Shown in pieces: positions 1 through 9,285 of a stretch of DNA of 64,000 nt. The DNA comes from DASPSM01 sp036008465 (GTDB lineage: Bacteria; Planctomycetota; Planctomycetia; Planctomycetales; Planctomycetaceae). The stretch covers positions 50,962 through 114,961 of the forward strand of contig DASYNP010000146.1 in NCBI GenBank assembly GCA_036008465.1, read 5' to 3'. The stretch's first letter is position 1, and each line of letters starts with the position of its first letter. Below the pieces are notes generated by a model. The model saw only the letters and a list, made by a program, of their open reading frames with translations, did not search any database and was not told the DNA's origin. Position numbers and translations under genes: made by a program.

Positions 1-1088
1 GGAAGTCGCGGCAAGTCGATGTCGACCTTGCGTCGCAGATCGACGCCTGCTTTTTTCAGCAGGGCCGCGTCGTAGTCCATCGGCAGCCCCTGTTTTTTCA
101 GCTCGACAAACAGCTCCTGCAGGCTGACCCCGCCGGCTTGCAGCATGAAGGACTGCTTTTCAAGCGGCACCGCAACTTGTTTCGACTTTGGCTGCATTGA
201 GCCGTTGGCGCCCCGAATCACCGAGGCCACGATTTCGTGCTGTTCGAGCGTCCCGCGGACGACAAGCTTGCCGCCGCGACTTTGCGCGTCGAGTCCTTCG
301 ATCAACGAGTGCAAAATCCGGATCGTCTGCGGGGCCCGCTTGCCGTGCTGTGCGTAGGTCCGCTCGATGGCAACATGGTCCGGGACTTGAACGAGACGAA
401 CGCCCGCCTGGTGAGGCAGCCATTCAAAAGTCAGATCAAACTGGTTCAGGACGAGTGACAAGGCTTCGCACGCCGTCGCCTCGGGAATGGCGGCCCCGGC
501 CCACAAGTCATGCGGGACCTGTTCGAGTCCGACGATCGAAAGACCAAACTGCTGACCGATGCGTGAAACGATGTCCGCGGGCCGTTCGAGATCTTCCCAG
601 GCGACCGTGGCTTTTTGAGCGCGTAATTCTGCGGCTCCCTCAACGGATGCCGATCGTTTGCCGAGTTCTGTGTCGCGCAAAGCGACCAGCGTTCTGAGCC
701 GCAAAATGGGAGCCGCAGGTGCCACGATCAGGCAATTGCCGACCTGGGTCACGCCGAGGCGGGTCACCTGGGCAATCTCGTTGATCGCAGCTCGCAAGGG
801 CCGGTCGCCCGTTTCGACCCGCACTTCCTGGTCGGGATCGACCCGCCGATCCAAGAGGATCGAAATTTGGCGTTCGTGCGACAGCCGCCTGAGGATCGAT
901 CGTAGCGGCACACCTTTCCAAGCCCCCGAAATCGGCTGCTCGAGGGCGGTCGTAAAGGGACGCCCGGTGCGATAGTGGGCCGGCAGCGGGTCCGGGAAAA
1001 GGCTGGTTGCGGTGCCACCCCAGACGGCACGGGGGGGCGCCGACAGGAAGGCGAAGAGCAAAAAGAGTCCGCAAAATCGAGGCACCAT
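1..1088 (-). CDS. Secreted STN/secretin-N-like protein (3' end outside window)
   Basis: Reading the minus strand from the ATG at 1088, the frame stays open to base 1 (about 362 codons), so the gene continues beyond the window. The first ~24 residues (MVPRFCGLFLLFAFLSAPPR) look like a signal peptide. Residues ~60-110 contain a pattern, GVPLRSILRRLSHERQISIL then RPLRAAINEIAQ, that resembles the STN short domain of secretins and TonB receptors. A second similar unit appears further on (LSLVLNQFDLTFEWL). The family match is by eye. It is divergent from the Hsp70 gene with only 39 nt between the two starts, so the promoters probably overlap. Function unknown; exported or envelope-associated by inference. 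Confidence 0.6.
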   Translation of the reverse strand, partial: MVPRFCGLFLLFAFLSAPPRAVWGGTATSLFPDPLPAHYRTGRPFTTALEQPISGAWKGVPLRSILRRLSHERQISILLDRRVDPDQEVRVETGDRPLRAAINEIAQVTRLGVTQVGNCLIVAPAAPILRLRTLVALRDTELGKRSASVEGAAELRAQKATVAWEDLERPADIVSRIGQQFGLSIVGLEQVPHDLWAGAAIPEATACEALSLVLNQFDLTFEWLPHQAGVRLVQVPDHVAIERTYAQHGKRAPQTIRILHSLIEGLDAQSRGGKLVVRGTLEQHEIVASVIRGANGSMQPKSKQVAVPLEKQSFMLQAGGVSLQELFVELKKQGLPMDYDAALLKKAGVDLRRKVDIDLPRL

Positions 1089-1127
1089 GCTTATTCCGTC
1101 GCCGGAGATTCCAGGTACAATAGTAGC

Positions 1128-3263
1128 ATGCCAGAGCAGACGCGCCTTACGCAGGCGGTGCAGGCGGTCGGAATCGACCTGGGCACGACCTATTCGGTCA
1201 TCTCTCACCTCAACGAGAGCGGTGAGCCGGTCACAATCCCCAATCAAGAGGGAGAGCTGGCGACCCCTTCGGTGGTGCTGTTCGAGGGGGACCAGCCGAT
1301 CGTCGGCACCCAAGCGCTGCGGAATTCGATCCGCTTTCCCGATCGCGTGGTCGAAAACTCCAAGCGCTTCATTGGCGACGTCGGCAAGCGGTGGTGGATC
1401 AACGATCGCCCCTACAGCCCCGGCGACATTGCGACGCTGATCCTCAAGAAGCTGGTCGGCGCGGCGCAAGAAAAGATCGGGACCATCTCGCAGGCAGTCA
1501 TCACAGTCCCCGCGCAATTCAGCGACGCTCAGCGGCATGCCACGATTCAAGCCGGTCACGCCGCCGGACTGGAACGCGTCGATGTCATCAACGAACCGGT
1601 CGCCGCGGCCCTGTGTTATGTGCTCGGCAGTGAAGGCCTCTGGTTCACCGAGCTGGCCGGCGAGCAACGGATTCTGGTTTACGATCTGGGCGGCGGCACG
1701 TTCGACTTGTCGCTGGTTCGCTATCGAAAAGACGAAGTCACCGTCATCGCCAGCAGCGGCGATCTGCATCTCGGAGGAATCAACTGGAACGAGGCTCTAG
1801 TCGACGCGATTGGCGAGCAATTCACCAAAGCGTATCGCGACGATCCGCGGAAGAACCCCGAAAGCCTGCAGGCGCTGGCGCTCGAAGTCGAGCAGGCCAA
1901 GCGCGGGCTGTCAGTCCGGCCGCGCGCACCCTTGACGATCAATCACGGCGGCCACCGCAAGACCTACCAGGTCGAGCTGGAACAATTCCAACGGCTCACC
2001 AAGCCGCTAGTCGACCGGACCGAAGAAATCACGCTCAAGCTGCTCAAGGACCACAAGCTCGGTTGGGCGCACGTCGACGTGGTGCTGGTCACCGGCGGCG
2101 CCTCTCGCATGCCGATGATCCGCGGACGGCTCAAACAACTCAGCGGCCGGACCCTCAATACGGCTCTCTCACCGGACCTGTCAATCGCGCACGGAGCCAC
2201 CTATTACGCCGGCATGTTGCTGTCGAACGACAAGTTCGCCCGCTCGATTCTCAGCGAGGCGGCCACCAAGCGCTTATCCAAGGTCAAGCAACAGAGCGTC
2301 AACGCGCGCGAGCTGGGGATTCTGATTCGCGACATGAGCACGCAAAAACGCGTGCCGCACTATCTGATTCCCGCCAACACGCCGCTGCCGGCCTCCTCCA
2401 CGCAGCAATTCGGGACCGTGATCCCGAACCAGCGTCGCGTGCACCTGGTGATCGTCGAAAGCGGAACGTCCGAGGATCAACCGTATGTCGTGTTGGGTGA
2501 TTGTCGTATCGACGGCTTGCCCCCCAACCTGCCGGAAGGCTCTAAGATCGACGTCACGATCAGCTACGATCCGCAGGCAAAGGTTCATGTCGCCGCCAAG
2601 GATCACGCGAGCGGCAAGTCGGCTCACACCGAGATCCTGCGACAGGAAAATATCGTCGCCCAATTGACATCAGATCCGCGGCTGGCGAGTTCCGATTCGG
2701 TGGTCCTGGCGGACAAGACTGGTGCGAATCCGTTCAAGAAGATCTCTCCCTCTGCCTCCAGCGAACAGATCCCCACGACGCTTTCGGGCGATAAGTGGGA
2801 CGCGTTTTTCGACGAAACGCCGTCCAAAGCGATTGCAGTTTGCACTCAGTGCGGTCGGCCGCTCGACGAGCATGGGACCTGCCCGCAATGCGCGGCGAAA
2901 GCGCCGACCGCAAGAAGCGGTCCCGGACAAGGAAGGCCATCTTCTCCCGGTGCGAAACCGGCGGCTCCAGCCGCTCAGCGGACGGCGACCAATCTCAAAG
3001 CAGCGTCCGCGAAGCCCCCAGCAGCGTCGAAGCCGCCAGCCCAAAAACCACCAGCGCAAAAATCACCCGTGCAAAAACCACCGGCGCAAAAACCGCCAGC
3101 TTCAAGTCCCTCGTTGCCGAAACCCGCTGCCAAGCCGGCCACCGAGGTGATCAAGACGCCCACGACACAGCCGCCGCGGAAACCGCCCTCCCCGAAGCGC
3201 ACGCCGTCCGCGGGGCCGCGCGATGAAGGCGAAGACGAATTCTGGAAGTACGTCGGCGAGTGA
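1128..3263 (+). CDS. Hsp70 (DnaK-like) protein with C-terminal zinc ribbon and Pro/Lys-rich tail
   Basis: 711 residues from the ATG at 1128. The frame is open further upstream, but that would run into the divergent gene. The actin-like ATPase signatures are complete: phosphate-1 loop IDLGTTYS (residues ~15-22), INEPVAAAL (~155), and phosphate-2 VYDLGGGTFD (~186). A short beta substrate-binding region follows (about 400-530), but there is no clear helical lid. Instead there is a four-Cys zinc ribbon (CTQC...CPQC, residues ~572-588) and a disordered tail built of KPPAQ-like repeats. Canonical DnaK is ~640 residues with an alpha lid, so this is a divergent paralogue rather than the housekeeping DnaK; no dnaJ or grpE is nearby. 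Likely an ATP-dependent client-binding protein; client unknown. Confidence 0.85.
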   Translation: MPEQTRLTQAVQAVGIDLGTTYSVISHLNESGEPVTIPNQEGELATPSVVLFEGDQPIVGTQALRNSIRFPDRVVENSKRFIGDVGKRWWINDRPYSPGDIATLILKKLVGAAQEKIGTISQAVITVPAQFSDAQRHATIQAGHAAGLERVDVINEPVAAALCYVLGSEGLWFTELAGEQRILVYDLGGGTFDLSLVRYRKDEVTVIASSGDLHLGGINWNEALVDAIGEQFTKAYRDDPRKNPESLQALALEVEQAKRGLSVRPRAPLTINHGGHRKTYQVELEQFQRLTKPLVDRTEEITLKLLKDHKLGWAHVDVVLVTGGASRMPMIRGRLKQLSGRTLNTALSPDLSIAHGATYYAGMLLSNDKFARSILSEAATKRLSKVKQQSVNARELGILIRDMSTQKRVPHYLIPANTPLPASSTQQFGTVIPNQRRVHLVIVESGTSEDQPYVVLGDCRIDGLPPNLPEGSKIDVTISYDPQAKVHVAAKDHASGKSAHTEILRQENIVAQLTSDPRLASSDSVVLADKTGANPFKKISPSASSEQIPTTLSGDKWDAFFDETPSKAIAVCTQCGRPLDEHGTCPQCAAKAPTARSGPGQGRPSSPGAKPAAPAAQRTATNLKAASAKPPAASKPPAQKPPAQKSPVQKPPAQKPPASSPSLPKPAAKPATEVIKTPTTQPPRKPPSPKRTPSAGPRDEGEDEFWKYVGE
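3036..3110 (+). repeat. 15-bp in-frame tandem repeat in the Hsp70 tail
   Basis: About five 15-nt units (consensus CCGGCGCAAAAACCA) encode the repeated pentapeptide PAQKP/PVQKP in the C-terminal tail of the Hsp70-like protein. Unit length is a multiple of three, so copy-number change would not break the frame. Confidence 0.8.
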
Positions 3264-3379
3264 GTTTTAGAGAGCCGCGCACGCAGTAAGCGGTTTATTC
3301 GTTGCGGTGGGCGGCTCGGTGAGAACAAAGGACCCGCAGCCTAAGCCCTCGGTCCTTGCCCGTTTCGACGAAACGCGAC

Positions 3380-3544
3380 CTATTTTGGGGTCGTGGTGGT
3401 CGTCGTCGTTGAGGTCGTGGTCGACTTCGCAGGGGCGCCGAGATCTGACTGCGGAACCTTCGGGGCGGGCTTGGATTCTGGCTCGCAACCGACGGCCAAT
3501 GCACCGACGCAGATTGAGAGAATCAACGCTAACGGCTTACGCAT
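3380..3544 (-). CDS. Small lipoprotein, Thr-rich tail
   Basis: 54 residues from the ATG at 3544. The N-terminus MRKPLALILSICVGALAVGC is a classic lipoprotein signal peptide with lipobox LAVGC, so lipidation at Cys20 by Lgt and cleavage by signal peptidase II are expected. After the Cys there are only ~34 residues, ending in a run of threonines (STTTSTTTTTTT). The frame is open upstream of 3544, but the signal peptide fixes the start. Convergent with the Hsp70 gene. Function unknown. Confidence 0.6.
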   Translation of the reverse strand: MRKPLALILSICVGALAVGCEPESKPAPKVPQSDLGAPAKSTTTSTTTTTTTPK

Positions 3545-3927
3545 GGTGTCCAACCCCTTGAGGATGTTCGATCCGAACGCATCTCGAATTAAGAAAATCC
3601 GTTTGCTCCGCGGCATTTCACGGAAAGCCAGCGGCCGCTCGCTCGCCAAGGATATCCTGGCCAGAGCGAACAATCAGTAGGACGGGGGGTCTGGCGGGCT
3701 TATTCCCGAAATCTTGGTCGTGTCCCGCGTCTCTTGCCTCGCAGCGGCGGGCCGCCGCCCCCGCCACCCAAAACTTGCGGTTTCGTGCAGCGAGCCCCAC
3801 ACTTGGGGGTCTGCGGAGGGATCCGAGCCCGGACCGGTCCAGTTCTGCTCTGTCAGCAATACGACTGGAAACGACGCGTCCGGGAATAAACCGGCAGCCT
3901 TTGATGTCTTAGGGATTGAGGTTCGCC
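3545..3927. other. Intergenic, divergent promoter region; no gene seen
   Basis: 383 nt between the lipoprotein and the ECF sigma gene. Overlapping open frames exist on both strands but none shows protein-like composition or a ribosome binding site. It should hold the promoters of both flanking genes. A GC-rich hairpin (GGCGG/CCGCC) lies near 3746-3762. Confidence 0.5.
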
Positions 3928-4440
3928 ATGGACGAAGGTCGATCCGCTCCGAACCTATCGGAACTGGTCCGTCTGCATTACGCGCTCGTTTATCGCTATG
4001 CGTATCGCCTGTGCGGGTCGGCTGAAGAAGCGGAAGACTTGACCCAGCAAGCCTTTCTCGCGGCCCATCAGCGCCTCCACCAGCTGCGGGACGCAAACTC
4101 AGCCAAGTCGTGGTTATGCGCGATTTTGCGAAACACATTTTTGACCCGCGTGACCTCGCAACGGGGCCACCAGATGGTTCCTCTGCACGGATTTTGGGAC
4201 CCCGTTCAGGAGCAGAGTCCGGCCGCGAATTTTGACTCGAACGAGCTGCAGCAGGTGTTGAACGAGCTGCCGGAGGAATTCCGGACGCCGCTCGTCTTGT
4301 ACTACTTTGAAGAATTCAGTTACCGACAAATCGCCGAACACATGGACGTCCCGATCGGGACGGTGATGAGCCGGCTGGCCCGCGCCAAAACTCACTTACG
4401 GCGCCGGTTGGAAGCACTACAATCCGCTCCGATCCGGTAG
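3928..4440 (+). CDS. ECF-type RNA polymerase sigma factor
   Basis: 170 residues from the ATG at 3928, preceded by GAGG six bases upstream; a TTG at 3916 is in frame but less likely. Sigma region 2 is at residues ~10-45 (LVRLHYALVYRYAYRLCGSA then EDLTQQAFLAA). Region 4 is at ~115-165 (LPEEFRTPLVLYYFEEFSYR, then the helix-turn-helix IAEHMDVPIGTVMSRLARAK). Regions 1 and 3 are absent, as in ECF factors. The next gene, 24 nt downstream, is a membrane anti-sigma factor, so the pair should be co-transcribed and possibly autoregulated. Regulon unknown. Confidence 0.93.
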   Translation: MDEGRSAPNLSELVRLHYALVYRYAYRLCGSAEEAEDLTQQAFLAAHQRLHQLRDANSAKSWLCAILRNTFLTRVTSQRGHQMVPLHGFWDPVQEQSPAANFDSNELQQVLNELPEEFRTPLVLYYFEEFSYRQIAEHMDVPIGTVMSRLARAKTHLRRRLEALQSAPIR

Positions 4441-4464
4441 GCGATCGGTTGCGACAAGGTGAGC

Positions 4465-5409
4465 ATGATGGACTGTCGACAGACTTTGCAAATCCTCGAG
4501 TTCGATGCGGGCGACGCCGGCGATTCGCTTGCCGAGATCTATTCGGCCGAGGAGCGCGCCGCCGCGGAAGCCCATCTCGAAAGCTGCCCGGCCTGTGCGC
4601 GGACAGTCCACAGTCGTCGGGACCTCGATCGGTCAATCGGACAGGTGATGCGAGCCGTCCCGATTCCGCGCGGCGCCCAGCAGCGCTTGCTCGCGCGACT
4701 TTCCGAAATGGAAACTGCCGACGCGGATACGGATGCTGGGCCAACGGCGGTGGTACTGGCCGGGGCGCCCGAGTCGAATGGGCTCCACTCGGACGGCGAG
4801 GAGACCGGCCGCAACGGTCAGCCGTTGCCGTCCACGGCGCCTTTGGCTAAACCGGCTCGGCCAATCCAAGTTACCGGTCGTGCCTCCCGGCGCAGATTTT
4901 TGAAGCGCCTCGTTCCGTTGACCGCCTGCCTGGCTGTGGCCCTGGTCGGCTTCTTCGGCGTTGTTTGGATTTTCACACCGAGCTTCAGCGTCGAGGATGT
5001 CTCAAAGTCGCTGGCCAAAGTCGATTTTGAATCGCTGGGAAAGCTATCCGATTTCAAGGGTAAAGACGCATCGCTTCCGTCCGAGTGGGAGCGGCTGTGT
5101 GGAACTAAGGCGAAGGGCTTGCCCCTCGCGCCGAACGTGATCGCGGTCTATGGCTTCGACATTCCAAACACACGACGCACAGGAGCTGTTCGCGGTTTGA
5201 TCGCCGTCATACCGCTCGCCAGGATCCGCAAACGCCCCACGGCTGATTCCCTGGCGACGGCCCCCTCGAGCGACTATCTGGAGGCGCGAATCGGAACTGG
5301 GTCGGTCTGCGTCGCGTGGCAGCAAGGCGACGTCGTGTGCGTTTGCCTGATTCAAGGACCCGATTCGCTCTCGACGCTGCAGGGCGTGCTGCAACAGCCC
5401 TCCGCGTAA
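4465..5409 (+). CDS. Transmembrane zinc-finger anti-sigma factor
   Basis: About 314 residues. The start is ambiguous among GTG 4459, ATG 4465 and ATG 4468; AAGGTGAG lies immediately upstream. The N-terminus has the ZAS-type zinc motif H-x3-C-x2-C (HLESCPAC, residues ~37-44) plus an early Cys. This is followed by a linker and one membrane segment at ~150-175 (LVPLTACLAVALVGFFGVVW). The C-terminal ~140 residues would lie outside the cytoplasm and act as the sensor; no known domain is recognised there. It sits directly after the ECF factor it is expected to hold inactive. Confidence 0.85.
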   Translation: MMDCRQTLQILEFDAGDAGDSLAEIYSAEERAAAEAHLESCPACARTVHSRRDLDRSIGQVMRAVPIPRGAQQRLLARLSEMETADADTDAGPTAVVLAGAPESNGLHSDGEETGRNGQPLPSTAPLAKPARPIQVTGRASRRRFLKRLVPLTACLAVALVGFFGVVWIFTPSFSVEDVSKSLAKVDFESLGKLSDFKGKDASLPSEWERLCGTKAKGLPLAPNVIAVYGFDIPNTRRTGAVRGLIAVIPLARIRKRPTADSLATAPSSDYLEARIGTGSVCVAWQQGDVVCVCLIQGPDSLSTLQGVLQQPSA

Positions 5410-5485
5410 GCGGTCAACCCGCAATCGGTTGGCACCGGGGGGAAGCGGTTGATCGAGGTGTTGGCCGTGCCGTAGGAACTTCCGG

Positions 5486-7099
5486 ATGCGGCATTTCGGT
5501 CAGTTTCAGCAGCGAGCGCGTCGAGTCGGATGGCGGCCCGTCTTGGCCAGTGCCCTTCTGCTCGCGGGCGGTCCAGGCAAGCAATTGTGTGGCGCTCCGC
5601 TGGAATCGTTTTCAGCGAAACTCGCCTCGGCCGCTGCTCACGCGAAACCATCGCAAGACCACGTGCCCCTTGCGGCAGCCGAGCGCTTTCTGCAAGTGGC
5701 GCCGGCACACGCGCAACGCGTGCTCGTCGCCGAGCCGCAAGCCCGGCCCTTGGGTCAAGCGCAGCCGGCGTTTGCCGATGAGTTCGACCAGATCGTGCTG
5801 CGCGAAAAGGGGCCGCAGGCCTGGGAGGCCGCGCGGACTCGTCTCGAACCGATCCTGGCAAAGAAAGTCGCGGCGCTCGACCGTATCTATCATTTGAGCG
5901 AGTCGCAAAAGCAAAAGTTGACGCTGGCCGGTGAGGGAGACATCAGCCGGCTCGACGGTCGCATCAACGCGGGGCGGAAGAATTACGCGACGAGTCGCCG
6001 TGTAGAAAATGCCGGCGGCGGGGTGATCATTTGGTACGCCCACAACCCCGAACTCGCGGCGCTGCGATCCGCTGTGGAATCGGGCCCCTTCGGAGAGCAG
6101 TCGCTCTTCGCCAAGACGCAAAAAACGGTCCTGACAACTGAGCAAATCAATAAGGAAGAAGGACTCCGGCAGCTTGCTGCGCGATCAACAAAAAGGATTT
6201 CGCTCGACAACGTTGCATCCCTGCATACCGCAGGCCGATTCCGGCTGAACGCCCAGCAAATCGCCTGGAGGCCCGACCACAACCAAGTGGGACTATTCGA
6301 ATTCGACAAGGCGCTGCAGATTCGGGCGGCGGACGATTTCCGTCTCCTGCGAACGGTCGGCGAGAGTCATAAGGTCACGGGATTTGATTTCAGCCCGAGA
6401 GGCGACCTCGTCGCGATTGGCGACAATTCGTCCAAGGCGTTCTTAGTCAACTTGTCGACCGGCAAAGAGATTCCGCTGGACACCGGAAATCGGCAACCGT
6501 CCGTGAGGTTCAGCCCCGACGGCAAATTTCTGGTCACTGGCGGCTACGGAAATCGCGCGATCCTCTGGTCCGCTCAGTCGGGAGAGCGCCTCGGCAACCT
6601 CGAAACAGGACCGGTCACAGGCGGCCTGACTCCGGTTTTCAGCCCAGACGGCAAGATCCTGGCTGTTGGCAATCGCAATAACTCCTCGGTCTGCCTGTTC
6701 GACGTCGCCACCCGGCGCTTGCTGCGCGCACTCCCATCGGAAATGTCTCAAGAGCTAGAGTTCGACCCCACAGGACAACGATTGGCGATCACTCATGTCA
6801 ACGGCAAGCTTTCGGTCTGGAACGTGCAGTCGGGCAAGCTGCACAAGCTCGGCCGGTGGACGGCAGAAGAGCTCTATTCGGTGGACTGGTCGCCCGACGG
6901 CACACTCATCGCCACGTCCGGACGGAATACCTGGCTCACCATTTGGAGAGCCGACGACCTCCGGATTTTGAAAGAGATTGAAGCGCCCGACTGGGTGCCC
7001 TGCGTCCGTTTCAACCCGGAAGGCACACGACTGGTCTACGCAGGAGGCGCCGCGACACCAGGGGGCGAGCGGTCCATCGAGGTCCTGGCGGTGCCTTAG
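5486..7099 (+). CDS. WD40-repeat protein
   Basis: 537 residues from the ATG at 5486. The N-terminal ~35 residues are hydrophobic (VLASALLLAGG) and probably a signal peptide. Residues ~40-230 are Ala/Lys/Gln-rich with no recognised domain. Residues ~265-537 carry about six WD40-like blades, marked by repeated F-SPDGK-L/V--G signatures (RFSPDGKFLVTGGYG, FDPTGQRLAITHVNGKLSVW, WSPDGTLIATSG, FNPEGTRLVYAGG). It lies 76 nt after the anti-sigma factor, so it may be a target of the same ECF system. Likely a secreted beta-propeller scaffold; ligand unknown. Confidence 0.85.
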   Translation: MRHFGQFQQRARRVGWRPVLASALLLAGGPGKQLCGAPLESFSAKLASAAAHAKPSQDHVPLAAAERFLQVAPAHAQRVLVAEPQARPLGQAQPAFADEFDQIVLREKGPQAWEAARTRLEPILAKKVAALDRIYHLSESQKQKLTLAGEGDISRLDGRINAGRKNYATSRRVENAGGGVIIWYAHNPELAALRSAVESGPFGEQSLFAKTQKTVLTTEQINKEEGLRQLAARSTKRISLDNVASLHTAGRFRLNAQQIAWRPDHNQVGLFEFDKALQIRAADDFRLLRTVGESHKVTGFDFSPRGDLVAIGDNSSKAFLVNLSTGKEIPLDTGNRQPSVRFSPDGKFLVTGGYGNRAILWSAQSGERLGNLETGPVTGGLTPVFSPDGKILAVGNRNNSSVCLFDVATRRLLRALPSEMSQELEFDPTGQRLAITHVNGKLSVWNVQSGKLHKLGRWTAEELYSVDWSPDGTLIATSGRNTWLTIWRADDLRILKEIEAPDWVPCVRFNPEGTRLVYAGGAATPGGERSIEVLAVP

Positions 7100-7276
7100 G
7101 ATCGGAGCCGGCCAAGCGAAGTCGCGCCGCTCATGAGGTCGGCGTTGCTGAGGCAGCGGTTGTCCGAAAGAGCAGGAGACCGGCAAAATTCGCCTAAACT
7201 CCCAGATCGTTCTGACCGATACAAACGAAACGGAGACCGTTCGGAGCTGCGCAAGGGCTGATTGCAGGAGGCACGC

Positions 7277-7606
7277 ATGCGGACCGTTGTGATTGGATTG
7301 GGTCTGTGGACGGTGTTGACGTTGGCAAGCGCTGCCAGGGCGCAATCACCCGGGCAACAGGCCTACGAAAAGGACGAACTGCGCTCTGCCGTGCGCCCGA
7401 TGACTCCAGCCGAGCGCGTGCACGAGCGGGCCGCGGTGGAAGCCCATGCCCGCTTGAGCCGAATCGAATACCGGCACGCGATGGGAATCTCGCTGCAGAG
7501 GCCGACGATGTATTCGGCCCCGCCTTACTATCAGCCGGCGGTGTACGTCGCACCCTGGGGCATTTACGGATCGTGTCCGGTCCCGTATACCGTCTGGTTG
7601 CCGTAA
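7277..7606 (+). CDS. Small secreted Tyr/Pro-rich protein
   Basis: 109 residues from the ATG at 7277, chosen because a perfect AGGAGG lies five bases upstream (7266-7271). Residues 1-22 (MRTVVIGLGLWTVLTLASAA) form a signal peptide ending ARA|Q. The mature part has a charged helical stretch (RPMTPAERVHERAAVEAHAR), then a Tyr/Pro-rich end (YSAPPYYQPAVYVAPWGIYG, CPVPYTVWLP) that resembles the ends of the four secreted proteins at 16.5-19.2 kb. Function unknown; probably envelope-associated. Confidence 0.7.
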   Translation: MRTVVIGLGLWTVLTLASAARAQSPGQQAYEKDELRSAVRPMTPAERVHERAAVEAHARLSRIEYRHAMGISLQRPTMYSAPPYYQPAVYVAPWGIYGSCPVPYTVWLP

Positions 7607-7674
7607 TCGCGACGGCAAACACGTCAGCGCTCGCCGTCTAATCGGCGGCGGGTGTCTCGGGTCGGACTCTCTGG

Positions 7675-9285
7675 TTAGAGAACCGACTTGACCTTCGCCA
7701 GGAACTCGGCATTCGTCGGGAATCGCTGCAGCGTTTTGATCAGCTGCTCCATCGCTTCGACGGGACTCATGGCGACGAGGCTGCGTCGCAGCATCACGAT
7801 GCTCTCGAGCGCCTCGGGAGGCAGAATCTTCTCCTCGCGCCGAGTGCCTGAGAGCGTGATGTCGATCGACGGCCAGATCCGGCGATCGGCCAGATCCCGG
7901 CTGAGCACCATCTCCATGTTGCCGGTGCCCTTGAACTCCTGAAAGATCACCTCGTCCATTCGGCTGCCGGTGTCGATCAGGGCCGTGGCTGCGACCGTCA
8001 GAGAGCCTCCCTCGTCAAAGCGTCGGGCCGTTCCGAACATCTTCTTCGGAATGTCCATGGCTTTGACGTCGAGGCCGCCCGACATCGTGCGACCAGTGTT
8101 GCCGACCCACTTGTTAAACGCTCGCGCGGTCCGCGTGATGCTGTCCAACAGCACGAAGACTTCGCGACCGGATTCAGAAATCCGCTTGGCCCGCTCCATA
8201 ATGAGCTGGCTGGTGCGAACGTGGCTTTCGACGTCGCGGTCCATCGAGGAGGCGATCACCTCGCCGCGAACGTTGCGGCGCATCTCGGTCACTTCCTCGG
8301 GACGCTCGTCGATCAAGAGCACGATCAGGTGAATTTCGGGATGGTTGCGGCTCACGGCCTCGGCGATCTGCTGAAGCAGAATCGTTTTCCCGGTGCGCGG
8401 AGGGGCCACGATCAGCGCCCGCTGGCCCTTTCCAATCGGGGTGAGCAAATCCATCACCCGCATGCTGACGGGCTGCGGCCCGGTCTCCAGCTTGATGTGC
8501 TCGAACGGATTGATCGCGGTCAGCTCGTCGAAGTGCTTGATCTTCGCGTATTCGTCGAGCGTGCGGCCGTCGACCGACTCGATCGATCGCAAACGGGGGC
8601 CTTGTGAATTCGTCCCAGGGCCCACTTCACCGTGGATCAGCACGCCGGGGCGCAGCTGATATTTTTCAATCAGTGAGCTCGAGACAAAGGGGTCGGTCTC
8701 CTGGGCGGCGTAGTCGCGCTTGATGTCGCGGAGGAAGCCGTAACCCTTGGGATGCAGCTCGAGCACGCCGTCCGCAATGCCAGAGGAGGCTTCCGGCTGG
8801 CCGTTCGTGCGGATTGCCGGGCCGGAACGCATTTGGTTCTGCTGCATCGGCCGAGGCCCGCGAGGACGCCCGCCTCCTCCACGATTCTGGTGATGGCCAT
8901 AATGTCCGCCGCGTTGGCCGCCCCGATGCGGCGGGCCCGACGACGGTTGGTCGTTGTAGCCACCTTCATTCGGCCGGCGGCGACGGCGACGGCGGCGACG
9001 GCGACGGGGCATCCCCCCCGAATCGTAATCGCCCCCTCCGCTGTAGTGAGGCCGCTCGATTCCCTGCGGCGCCGAGGACTCCACCTCTGGACCGCCCAGA
9101 TCGGGCTCGAATTCGTCCGAGTGGTTGTCCCACGGTTTAACCGGGTCGTCCACGCCGGCACCAAAATCGTCCTGGCTGGACGGAGCTTCCTGGGGGGTCT
9201 GTTCTTCCACAACGTCCGGCGCACGGCGCGGTGTCCGGCGACGTCCCCGAGACGGGGATCCGGAACTCTGTTCGGTCATTCGCAT
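7675..9285 (-). CDS. rho: Transcription termination factor Rho
   Basis: About 536 residues from the ATG at 9285; an in-frame ATG at 9279 and a TTG at 9309 are alternatives. The first ~170 residues are a low-complexity Arg/Gly/Gln/Pro-rich extension, including a run of ten arginines. An RNA-binding cold-shock-like domain follows (GVLELHPKGYGFLRDIKRDY), then the RecA-type ATPase: Walker A APPRTGKT, Walker B LIVLLIDE, and the Q/R-loop region ending in the conserved DLADRRIWPSIDI. The core is full length. Rho is a hexameric RNA helicase that ends transcription. The basic extension is of the kind seen in Actinobacteria and Bacteroidetes Rho proteins. Confidence 0.97.
   Translation of the reverse strand: MRMTEQSSGSPSRGRRRTPRRAPDVVEEQTPQEAPSSQDDFGAGVDDPVKPWDNHSDEFEPDLGGPEVESSAPQGIERPHYSGGGDYDSGGMPRRRRRRRRRRRPNEGGYNDQPSSGPPHRGGQRGGHYGHHQNRGGGGRPRGPRPMQQNQMRSGPAIRTNGQPEASSGIADGVLELHPKGYGFLRDIKRDYAAQETDPFVSSSLIEKYQLRPGVLIHGEVGPGTNSQGPRLRSIESVDGRTLDEYAKIKHFDELTAINPFEHIKLETGPQPVSMRVMDLLTPIGKGQRALIVAPPRTGKTILLQQIAEAVSRNHPEIHLIVLLIDERPEEVTEMRRNVRGEVIASSMDRDVESHVRTSQLIMERAKRISESGREVFVLLDSITRTARAFNKWVGNTGRTMSGGLDVKAMDIPKKMFGTARRFDEGGSLTVAATALIDTGSRMDEVIFQEFKGTGNMEMVLSRDLADRRIWPSIDITLSGTRREEKILPPEALESIVMLRRSLVAMSPVEAMEQLIKTLQRFPTNAEFLAKVKSVL

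Noticed and set aside
3674..4138. Minus-strand frame antisense to the start of the ECF sigma gene
   Set aside because: Overlaps the conserved sigma region 2 coding sequence and has no start signals.
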